DNA of 19,536 nt from positions 1 through 19,536 of the forward strand of contig CANRKE010000014.1 in assembly GCA_947631135.1 (NCBI GenBank), written 5' to 3'. Position numbers and translations under genes: made by a program. Under the pieces are notes generated by a model. The model did not search any database, was not told where the DNA came from, and saw nothing but the letters and a program-made list of their open reading frames with translations. Below, in pieces: positions 13,577-19,536 of this stretch. This DNA comes from an uncultured Bacilli bacterium. Lineage in GTDB: Bacteria > Bacillota_I > Bacilli_A > RF39 > UBA660. Position 1 is the first letter of the stretch; every line of letters starts with the position of its first letter.

Positions 13577-15001
13577 ATGACAAAAGTAAGAACAAGATTT
13601 GCACCATCACCAACTGGATATATGCATGTTGGTAATTTAAGAACAGCTATATTTGAATATTTAATAGCTAAACATAATAATGGAGAATTTATACTTAGAA
13701 TAGAAGATACAGATCAAACTAGAAAAGTTGATGGAGCAATAGATTTCATATATAATACTCTTAATTTATGTGATATAAAAATAGATGAGGGGCCAAATAA
13801 CAAAGGTGAATATGGGCCATATATACAAAGTGAAAGATTACCATTATATAAAAAGTATGCAGAAAAATTAGTAGAAGATGGACATGCTTATTACTGTTTT
13901 TGTACAGAAGAAAGATTAGACAAATTAAGAAAGAAAGCAGAAGAAGAAAAGAGGGCTTTTCTATATGATGGACATTGTAAGAATTTAACTAAGGAAGAGA
14001 TAGAAAAAAAAATAAAAAATGGAGAAAAATATGTAATAAGACAAAAAATGCCAAAAGAAGGTATAAGTGAATATATAGATACAGTATATGGAAAAATAAC
14101 AGTTGAAAATAAACTTTTAGAAGACCAAATATTATTAAAATCAGATGGATATCCTACATATAATTTTGCAAATGTAATAGATGACCATTTAATGAATATT
14201 ACACATGTTATTAGGGGTAATGAATATATAATGTCTACTCCAAAATATAATCTTTTATATGATGCATTTGGATGGGAGAAGCCAACATATATACATGTGT
14301 CAATGGTTTTAGGAGAAGATGGACAAAAATTAAGTAAACGTAATGGTGATGCTTCTTTTATGGATTTATACAATGATGGATATATACCTCAAGCTATAGT
14401 AAATTATTTAGTAATGCTTGGATGGAGTCCTGATAATAATGATGAAATATTTTCTATGGATGACCTTATAAGATTGTTTGATCCTAAAAGAATAAGTAAA
14501 TCACCATCAGTATTTGATATAAAGAAATTAAATTGGATAAATGCACATTATATTAAAAAATTAGAATTAAATGATTTATTAAATATTACAGTACCACATT
14601 TAAAAGATGCATATGATTTAAGTGATAAGAGTGACGAATGGATTAGTGAATTGGTATCAATTTATCAAGATCATATAAGTTATGGTAAAGAAATAGTTGA
14701 AGTAACTGATCTTTTCTTCAAAGATAAAATTGAACTTGATTGTGAGTGTAGAGAATTTATGGAACAAGATGGAATTGATAATACAATTAAAGTATTTAAA
14801 AGTGAAATAGAAAATATTGATGATTGGACAATAGAAAATATAAATAGTGCGATAATGAATACCAAAGAAAAAGCTTGTGTTAAAGGTAAAATGTTATATA
14901 TGCCTATAAGAATAAAAGTATCTGGACAAATGCATGGACCAGAACTACCAGACACAATTCATTTACTTGGGAAAGAAACTGTATTAAATAGATTAAAATA
15001 A
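13577..15001 (+). CDS. gltX: Glutamyl-tRNA synthetase
   Basis: Charges tRNA-Glu with glutamate. The 474-residue length is normal for bacterial GluRS. Class I signatures are FAPSPTGYMHVGNLRTAIFE with the HIGH equivalent H17-VGN20, and the KMSKS equivalent K251-LSKR255 in GEDGQKLSKRNGDASFMDLY. A CFC pair followed later by YDGHC resembles the zinc-binding motif of GluRS. FILRIEDTDQTR and GNEYIMSTPKY are also family-typical. The ATG follows AAAAGGA at about 9 nt. cysS begins 49 nt downstream with no terminator. In many Firmicutes this enzyme also misacylates tRNA-Gln for GatCAB; whether that applies here depends on a glutaminyl-tRNA synthetase elsewhere. Confidence 0.97.
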   Translation: MTKVRTRFAPSPTGYMHVGNLRTAIFEYLIAKHNNGEFILRIEDTDQTRKVDGAIDFIYNTLNLCDIKIDEGPNNKGEYGPYIQSERLPLYKKYAEKLVEDGHAYYCFCTEERLDKLRKKAEEEKRAFLYDGHCKNLTKEEIEKKIKNGEKYVIRQKMPKEGISEYIDTVYGKITVENKLLEDQILLKSDGYPTYNFANVIDDHLMNITHVIRGNEYIMSTPKYNLLYDAFGWEKPTYIHVSMVLGEDGQKLSKRNGDASFMDLYNDGYIPQAIVNYLVMLGWSPDNNDEIFSMDDLIRLFDPKRISKSPSVFDIKKLNWINAHYIKKLELNDLLNITVPHLKDAYDLSDKSDEWISELVSIYQDHISYGKEIVEVTDLFFKDKIELDCECREFMEQDGIDNTIKVFKSEIENIDDWTIENINSAIMNTKEKACVKGKMLYMPIRIKVSGQMHGPELPDTIHLLGKETVLNRLK

Positions 15002-15050
15002 CATATTTTAACTACAATTTTATAATATACTTATAAAGAGAGGTGACATA

Positions 15051-16454
15051 ATGGAAATATATAATACTTTAACTAAAAAAGTTGAAAAATTTATACCACA
15101 TAAGAGTAATGAGGTAAATATGTATACTTGTGGTCCAACAGTTTATAATTATGCACATATTGGTAATCTAAGAACATATATATTTGAAGATGTTTTAGAA
15201 AAAGCTTTAAGACTTAATGGATATAAAGTAAATAGAGTTATGAATATAACTGATGTTGGACACATGATAGATGATGGCGATGATGGTGAAGATAAGATGA
15301 GTGTTGCATCAAGACTTACTGGTAAAACACCACTAGAGATTGCTGTATATTATACTGATGCATTTTTTACTGATTTTAAAAAATTAAATATAAGAAAGCC
15401 TGATATTGTTTCAAAAGCAACAGATAATATTAATGAATATATTAAAATAATACAAAAATTATTAGATAAGGGATATGCTTATATATCTAATGGTAATGTT
15501 TATTTTGATGTTAGTAAATTTGATAATTATTATGAGTTATCAGGAAAGAAGCCTGAGGAGTTAATCGTTGGGGTTCGTGATGGTGTAGAATTTGATAATA
15601 GTAAGAAAAATCCTTTTGATTTTGGTTTGTGGATGACTAATTCTAAATTTGCTAATCAAATACTAAAATGGGATTCACCATGGGGTGTAGGTTATCCTGG
15701 TTGGCATATAGAATGTAGTGGTATAGCTATTAAATATTTAGGAGAATATTTAGATATTCATTGTGGTGGTGTAGATAATATTTTTCCTCATCATACTAAT
15801 GAAATCGCACAAAGTGAAGCATATTTGGGACATAAATGGTGTAATTACTGGGTACATCCTGAACATTTAAATGATAAAGCAGGTAAAATGAGTAAATCAA
15901 ATGGTGAGTTTTTAACACTTTCTCTTTTAGAGAAAAAAGGATATAATCCACTTGCATATAGATTGTTTTGCCTTCAATCACATTATAAAAATCAATTAGT
16001 TTTTTCTTATGAATCACTTGATATTGCACAAAATACATATAATAAATTAAAATCAAAGGTAAGAACTTTACTTGAAAATGCCAAAGATTTTAACGATGAG
16101 GAATTAGATGATGAATATTATAATAAATTTCTTGATGCATTAAATGATAATATTAATACTTCTAATGCACTTACAGTACTATATGATGTATTAAAAGATG
16201 ATAATTTGACTAATGAAAAAAAGTTAAAATTAATAGATAAATTTGATTCAGTTCTATCTCTATCATTATTATCAGTTGAAAATAATGAAATAGATGAAGA
16301 TTTAAGATATGAAATTGAATTAAAAATTAAAGAAAGATTAGAAGCTAAAAAAGAAAAGGATTATGTAAAAGCAGATAATATAAGATTAGAATTACAAAAT
16401 AAGGGTATAATACTTAAAGATACAAGAGATGGAACAACTTATGAAATAAAGTAA
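15051..16454 (+). CDS. cysS: Cysteinyl-tRNA synthetase
   Basis: Charges tRNA-Cys. The 467 residues match the usual length. The HIGH motif is A35-HIGN39 in TCGPTVYNYAHIGNLR, and the KMSKS motif is K279-MSKS283 in GKMSKSNGEFLTL. Zinc ligands expected for CysRS are all present: Cys27, Cys222 in HIECSGIA, His247 and Glu251 in CGGVDNIFPHHTNE. The C-terminal anticodon-binding domain is normal, ending near the conserved ADNIRLELQNKGIILKDTRD. GAGGTGA ahead of the ATG gives a good ribosome binding site. The gltX-cysS pair is conserved order in Firmicutes; the usual cysE between them is missing here. Confidence 0.97.
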   Translation: MEIYNTLTKKVEKFIPHKSNEVNMYTCGPTVYNYAHIGNLRTYIFEDVLEKALRLNGYKVNRVMNITDVGHMIDDGDDGEDKMSVASRLTGKTPLEIAVYYTDAFFTDFKKLNIRKPDIVSKATDNINEYIKIIQKLLDKGYAYISNGNVYFDVSKFDNYYELSGKKPEELIVGVRDGVEFDNSKKNPFDFGLWMTNSKFANQILKWDSPWGVGYPGWHIECSGIAIKYLGEYLDIHCGGVDNIFPHHTNEIAQSEAYLGHKWCNYWVHPEHLNDKAGKMSKSNGEFLTLSLLEKKGYNPLAYRLFCLQSHYKNQLVFSYESLDIAQNTYNKLKSKVRTLLENAKDFNDEELDDEYYNKFLDALNDNINTSNALTVLYDVLKDDNLTNEKKLKLIDKFDSVLSLSLLSVENNEIDEDLRYEIELKIKERLEAKKEKDYVKADNIRLELQNKGIILKDTRDGTTYEIK

Positions 16455-16479
16455 TTTATGATAATTGGGAGGAATTAAT

Positions 16480-17151
16480 ATGTACGGATATGGAATTTTG
16501 TTTCTTTCATTAGGTATTACTATACTAGCTCAAATTTTTATAAGTTCAAATTATAGTAAGTATAAAAGAATTGAAACTAAAACTGGTAAAACTGGCTTTG
16601 AAGTTGCTAGAGAAATATTGGATAAAAATGGATTAGAAGATATATATGTAGTTGAAACTAGAGGTAGCTTAACTGATCACTTTGATCCTACTAGAAAAAC
16701 TATTAGATTATCAACAGATATTTTTCATGGTACAACTATTGCATCAAATTCTGTTGCTTGTCATGAAGTTGGTCATGCTCTTCAATATAAAGATGGGTAT
16801 ATGCCTCTTAAAATAAGAAATTCAATTATTCCATTAGTAAATTTTAGTTCAAGAGCAGGATACATAATAATTTTAATATCATTTTTTACAGGTTCATTAA
16901 ATTTATTATGGTTAGGTATTGCATTAGAATTAATTATTTTACTATTTCAATTAATTACACTACCAGTAGAATTTAATGCATCAAAAAGAGGTAAGGAACA
17001 ACTTATAAAAAATAAAATATTAACAAGTAATGAGATGAATGGTGCAGGAAAAATGTTGTTTTCTGCAGCAATGACATATGTTGCAAGTGTACTTACTGCT
17101 ATACTTGAAATATTAAGACTTGTTATGATAGCTAATAGTGATAGAGATTAA
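16480..17151 (+). CDS. Membrane zinc metallopeptidase, YugP-type (Zn_peptidase_2)
   Basis: A 223-residue predicted membrane zinc protease. The N-terminal hydrophobic segment (about 3-22, GYGILFLSLGITILAQIFIS) anchors it. The catalytic motif is H95-E-V-G-H99 in ACHEVGHALQY, preceded by the family-typical LTDHFDPTRKTIRLS. Residues about 115-165 carry further membrane helices, then LPVEFNASKRG, which supplies the third ligand region (EFNAS), and a last helix near the C-terminus. I chose ATG 16480 because GGGAGGA (16467-16473) lies 6 nt before it; the longer TTG frame would start inside the ribosome binding site. It follows cysS by 25 nt and is the last gene of the gltX unit. Physiological substrate is unknown. 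Confidence 0.9.
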   Translation: MYGYGILFLSLGITILAQIFISSNYSKYKRIETKTGKTGFEVAREILDKNGLEDIYVVETRGSLTDHFDPTRKTIRLSTDIFHGTTIASNSVACHEVGHALQYKDGYMPLKIRNSIIPLVNFSSRAGYIIILISFFTGSLNLLWLGIALELIILLFQLITLPVEFNASKRGKEQLIKNKILTSNEMNGAGKMLFSAAMTYVASVLTAILEILRLVMIANSDRD

Positions 17152-17166
17152 TAATAAAATTTATAG

Positions 17167-17209
17167 ATAAACATTCAAGTTTTTATAAATATGAATGTTT
17201 ATTTTTTTT
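17167..17209 (+). terminator. Rho-independent terminator of the gltX-cysS-peptidase unit
   Basis: An 11-bp perfect stem, ATAAACATTCA (17167-17177) with TGAATGTTTAT (17192-17202), 14-nt loop, running straight into eight T (17202-17209). Confidence 0.9.
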
Positions 17210-17237
17210 AAAATATCTTTCTAAATGTTATTTTTTC

Positions 17238-17279
17238 TGATATAATACTCATTGACATTAAATCTGATTAATTTATAAT
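17238..17279 (+). promoter_or_regulatory. Two tandem promoters for the NUDIX-mrnC-rlmB-sigH unit
   Basis: Upstream: extended -10 TG-A-TATAAT at 17238-17246 with no good -35. Downstream: TTGACA (17252-17257), 16-nt spacer, TATAAT (17274-17279), essentially consensus. The second lies just before AGAGGT and the GTG start of the NUDIX gene. Confidence 0.75.
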
Positions 17280-17308
17280 ATGTTTGAAAGAGAGGTTTAA
17301 TAATTATT

Positions 17309-17764
17309 GTGAAAAGAAAATCTGGTAGAGCTATTATATTTGTAGATAATAAAATATTACTTATGCATAGAATTAAAAAAGATATGGAATACTATACTTT
17401 TGCAGGTGGTGGAGTAGATGATGGTGAAACATTTGAAGAGTGTACAGTAAGAGAAGTATTTGAAGAATTTGGTATAAATGTTAAAATTGATAAATTAATA
17501 TATGATTATGAATCAAAAAGTAGTATACAAAAGTTTTACTTAACTAGTTATATTGATGGTGAATTTGGTAGTGGTAGTGGTGAAGAATTTAGTGGTAATA
17601 TAGAATATGGTAAATATATACCTGAAATGATAGATATTGATAAGATTAGTAAAATAAATTTAAAGCCAGAATCTATTAAAGAAAAACTAATAGAAAATAT
17701 TAATAAAAATGGTATAAATATAGAACAATATAAAAATAGGATTGATGAATATGATGAATATTGA
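17309..17764 (+). CDS. NUDIX hydrolase
   Basis: NUDIX enzymes cleave nucleoside diphosphates linked to another moiety; the exact substrate cannot be read from sequence. The 151-residue protein has a perfect NUDIX box, G34-x5-E40-x7-R48-E49-x2-E52-E53-F-G55-I56, following YYTFAGG. The C-terminal ~40 residues are charged and helical. GTG 17309 is the best start, though AGAGGT (17291-17296) is 12 nt away, longer than usual, and no in-frame ATG lies closer. Its 3' end overlaps mrnC, so it heads a coupled unit. It is not part of the common gltX-to-sigH block of Firmicutes and is probably an insertion there. Confidence 0.88.
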   Translation: MKRKSGRAIIFVDNKILLMHRIKKDMEYYTFAGGGVDDGETFEECTVREVFEEFGINVKIDKLIYDYESKSSIQKFYLTSYIDGEFGSGSGEEFSGNIEYGKYIPEMIDIDKISKINLKPESIKEKLIENINKNGINIEQYKNRIDEYDEY

Positions 17765-18137
17765 TAGTTTAAATGCACAAGAGCTTGCATATATTGGGGA
17801 TAGTGTGTATGAAGTTATTATAAGAAAATATAATATGAATAGAAATATAAGAAAAGTAATTAATTTGCAAAATGAAACAATAAAATATGTAAGAGCAAAT
17901 TATCAGGCTTCAGCACTTAAATATTTAATAGATAATAATATACTTACAGAGAAAGAAGTATATATTTGTAAAAATGCCAGAAATTATAAAACTTCAACTA
18001 AAGCTAAACATACTGATATTTTGACATATAAACATGCTACTGCATTTGAAGCTTTAATAGGATATTTATATTTAAATAATGAAATAGATAGACTTAAATA
18101 TATTATTAATTTAGTATTGGAGGAATGTAAGTGTTAG
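17751..18137 (+). CDS. mrnC: Mini-ribonuclease III
   Basis: Mini-RNase III is a dimeric double-strand RNase lacking the dsRNA-binding domain; in Bacillus subtilis it matures 23S rRNA. The protein has the RNase III signature LAYIGDSVYEVIIRK with Asp17 (from ATG 17751) in the catalytic position, and the second conserved block HATAFEALIGYLYL with its metal-binding Glu. About 128 residues is the normal length. The frame has several possible starts; ATG 17751 is 9 nt after AGGA (17738-17741), while ATG 17745 is only 3 nt after it. It overlaps the NUDIX gene by 14 nt and the rlmB gene by 7 nt, so translation of all three is coupled. Pairing with rlmB, which modifies 23S rRNA, fits a ribosome-assembly unit. 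Confidence 0.93.
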   Translation: MMNIDSLNAQELAYIGDSVYEVIIRKYNMNRNIRKVINLQNETIKYVRANYQASALKYLIDNNILTEKEVYICKNARNYKTSTKAKHTDILTYKHATAFEALIGYLYLNNEIDRLKYIINLVLEECKC

Positions 18138-18823
18138 TTTATGGAAAAAATGTTTGTGATGAAGTAATAAAACATAATATTAAAATTAAAAAAGCATATA
18201 TATCTGATAACTTTAGTGATAAGTATTTACTTGATGAAATATATAATAAATGTAGTAATATTAAAAAATTATCTGTTAAAGCACTAAATGATATGATAGA
18301 TTCTTCTTTAAATCAGGGTATTATTTTAGATGTTGAAGATTATAAATATAAAAATATAGAAGATATTATTACAGAGAAAAATGATTCACTAATAGTTATT
18401 TTAGATCATATTGAAGATCCACATAATTTAGGTGCGATAATAAGAACATGTGAATCTGCAGGTGTTGATGGAATAGTAATTCCTAAGGATAGAGCTGTAG
18501 ATGTTAATTCAACAGTTATTAAAACAAGTGTTGGAACAGTTTGGGATGTTAATATTGCTAAAGTTACTAATTTAGTTAATGCAATAAATTTTTTAAAGAA
18601 AAATGGTTATTGGATAATAGGTACAGATATGATTGGAATTGATTATAGAAGTATAGATTATAATATGAAGAAATGTTTGGTAATTGGAAATGAGGGTAAG
18701 GGAATATCTCAGTTAGTTTCCAAAAATTGTGATTTAATCGCAACAATTAGAATGAATGGGAGTGTTAATAGTTTAAATGCATCAGTTGCTACGGGTATTA
18801 TTATATATGAAATGATAAAGTAG
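18131..18823 (+). CDS. rlmB: 23S rRNA 2'-O-ribose methyltransferase, RlmB/TrmH (SpoU) family
   Basis: A SpoU-class knotted methyltransferase, expected to methylate a guanosine in 23S rRNA (G2251 in E. coli numbering). The 230 residues include the N-terminal substrate-binding domain starting VYGKNVCDEVI and the three SpoU motifs: LDHIEDPHNLGAIIRTCES, CLVIGNEGKGIS, and IRMNGSVNSLNASVATGI. GTG 18131 is set by GGAGGA (18119-18124) at 6 nt and overlaps the mrnC stop by 7 nt. Position between mrnC and a sigH-like gene matches the standard Firmicutes order; the usual yacP-type gene between rlmB and sigH is missing. The precise target position is by homology only. Confidence 0.92.
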   Translation: MLVYGKNVCDEVIKHNIKIKKAYISDNFSDKYLLDEIYNKCSNIKKLSVKALNDMIDSSLNQGIILDVEDYKYKNIEDIITEKNDSLIVILDHIEDPHNLGAIIRTCESAGVDGIVIPKDRAVDVNSTVIKTSVGTVWDVNIAKVTNLVNAINFLKKNGYWIIGTDMIGIDYRSIDYNMKKCLVIGNEGKGISQLVSKNCDLIATIRMNGSVNSLNASVATGIIIYEMIK

Positions 18824-18838
18824 AAGAGATGATATATT

Positions 18839-19441
18839 ATGAACTATAAAGATTATAATGATTATGAATTATTGTATGTATTAAATGAAAATGAAGAAAT
18901 AAGAGAAATATTGTATAGTAAATATAAATATATAATTATACATATAGCTAATGATATTATTAAAAAATATGGTTATATTGGTATAGAAATTAATGATTTA
19001 TTACAGGAGGGTTATTTGGCTCTATATAATGCTACTAATACTTATGATTCAAATTTAAATACTACATTTTTTACATATGCATGTAAGTGTATTATAAATA
19101 GAATGTATACATATTTAAATAAAAATAATTCTGTTAAATATCGCCCATTAAATAATTCGGTTAGTTATAATACTAATGATATGACTTATGATGATAAAAT
19201 TATTAATATTTCTATAAATAAATTATATGATCCATTAAATATATTAATTGAAAACGAACTTAGTATGAAAATATTAAATGATTTAATTGGATATGAAAAA
19301 GATATATTTATATGTAGAAGATTAGGGTTAAAGAATAGAGATATAATGAAAGTTTTAGGCGTTGAAAATAGAGTAGTTATTAATGCTTTATCAAGAATAA
19401 GATATAAATTTAAAAATTATTATTCAGATTATTCAGAATAA
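18839..19441 (+). CDS. sigH: RNA polymerase sigma factor, SigH-like (sigma-70 family)
   Basis: Region 2 is clear: EINDLLQEGYLALYNATNTYDSNLNTTFFTYACKCI, split as the core-binding helix and the -10 reading helix (FFTYACKCIINRMYTYL). Region 4 is a weaker helix-turn-helix, LGLKNRDIMKVLGVENRVVI followed by NALSRIRYKFKNYY. The 200 residues are slightly shorter than B. subtilis SigH (about 218). It starts 15 nt after rlmB, the standard location of sigH in Firmicutes, so assignment rests on both domain content and position. In B. subtilis SigH controls early sporulation and competence; in a lineage with no other visible sporulation genes the target set is probably competence or stress. The ribosome binding site is weaker (GAGATGAT), and the -10 target cannot be predicted from here. 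Confidence 0.87.
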   Translation: MNYKDYNDYELLYVLNENEEIREILYSKYKYIIIHIANDIIKKYGYIGIEINDLLQEGYLALYNATNTYDSNLNTTFFTYACKCIINRMYTYLNKNNSVKYRPLNNSVSYNTNDMTYDDKIINISINKLYDPLNILIENELSMKILNDLIGYEKDIFICRRLGLKNRDIMKVLGVENRVVINALSRIRYKFKNYYSDYSE

Positions 19442-19444
19442 AAT

Positions 19445-19536
19445 ATGTCAATAGTTTAGGAAAATGTCCTGAAAAAAGTTAAACATAAGCGGGTTAATTT
19501 ATTCCAATTCCTCCATTGTTTTAGGAACCCGGATAT
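19445..19536 (-). mobile_element. Possible edge of an insertion sequence at the window end (partial)
   Basis: Composition changes abruptly after the sigma-factor stop, with G/C-rich words (AGCGGG, AACCCGG). On the minus strand, an open frame enters from the right edge and ends with IRVPKTMEELE and TAA at 19501-19499, like the tail of a transposase, then about 55 nt of non-coding sequence resembling an element end. The contig stopping here also fits a repeat. No family assigned and no terminal repeat confirmed. Confidence 0.25.

Noticed and set aside
13891..14373. 160-codon minus-strand frame inside gltX
   Set aside because: Overlaps the conserved core of gltX on the opposite strand, has no ribosome binding site, and its residues are the mirror of the gltX codons.
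18125..18130. Start-stop element ATGTAA at the mrnC/rlmB junction
   Set aside because: Minimal ATG-stop of two codons next to the true GTG start; expected by chance in AT-rich sequence and overlapped by mrnC.
1..19536. CRISPR array, tRNA or rRNA genes
   Set aside because: No regularly spaced direct repeats, no tRNA TpsiC-like arms and no rRNA-like G+C-rich blocks were seen on reading both strands.

Overview
The window looks like a chromosomal contig from an uncultured, very AT-rich (roughly a quarter to 30% G+C) Gram-positive bacterium. I would place it near the gut Bacilli / RF39 / Erysipelotrichia-like lineages. The reasons are: Firmicutes-type gene order around gltX-cysS-mrnC-rlmB-sigH, strong GGAGG and GAGGTG ribosome binding sites, TTGACA/TATAAT promoters (several with extended -10), and standard stop use. 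TGA ends several genes and TGG encodes Trp, so this is not the Mycoplasma code. SpoIID-type and VanW-type proteins imply a peptidoglycan wall. The lineage is inference from gene content only.

Layout, left to right. 1-1030: tail of an unidentified gene, a small unknown protein and a helical-bundle protein with a CCxGC motif. 1034-2678: a membrane-anchored VanW-family protein behind a strong promoter with inverted repeats. 2697-6585: a tight three-gene operon with one promoter and one terminator (fucO-type lactaldehyde reductase, FIST-domain protein, aldehyde dehydrogenase), suggesting two-way handling of a short-chain aldehyde with an associated small-molecule sensor. 6587-7342: a LOG-family nucleotide phosphoribohydrolase. 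7352-9054: a surface protein with a TasA/SipW-cognate-like N-terminus and a C-terminal lectin-fold (FGE/C-type-lectin-like) domain. Its last third carries a compositional anomaly typical of a diversity-generating-retroelement (DGR) variable region. A long structured leader containing a G8 tract and a hairpin over the ribosome binding site precedes it. 9055-9552: a gene-poor gap with hairpins. 9553-11310: SpoIID-like protein and a small protein resembling a truncated GatD that lacks its nucleophile. 11426-12768: TPR glycosyltransferase and a small unknown protein. 12784-13449 (minus): a helical/coiled-coil unknown that converges on a shared terminator.

13541-19441: housekeeping block: gltX, cysS and a YugP-type membrane zinc peptidase, terminator, then a second transcription unit with NUDIX hydrolase, mrnC, rlmB and a SigH-like sigma factor, with overlapping or very short junctions. 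The last ~90 bases differ in composition and may be the edge of an insertion sequence at which the contig ends.

The most interesting locus is 7352-9054: a surface display protein that looks diversified at its C-terminus and controlled by a two-state leader RNA with a slippage-prone G tract. No reverse transcriptase or template repeat is in the window, so the diversification machinery, if present, lies elsewhere. No CRISPR array, tRNA or rRNA was seen.
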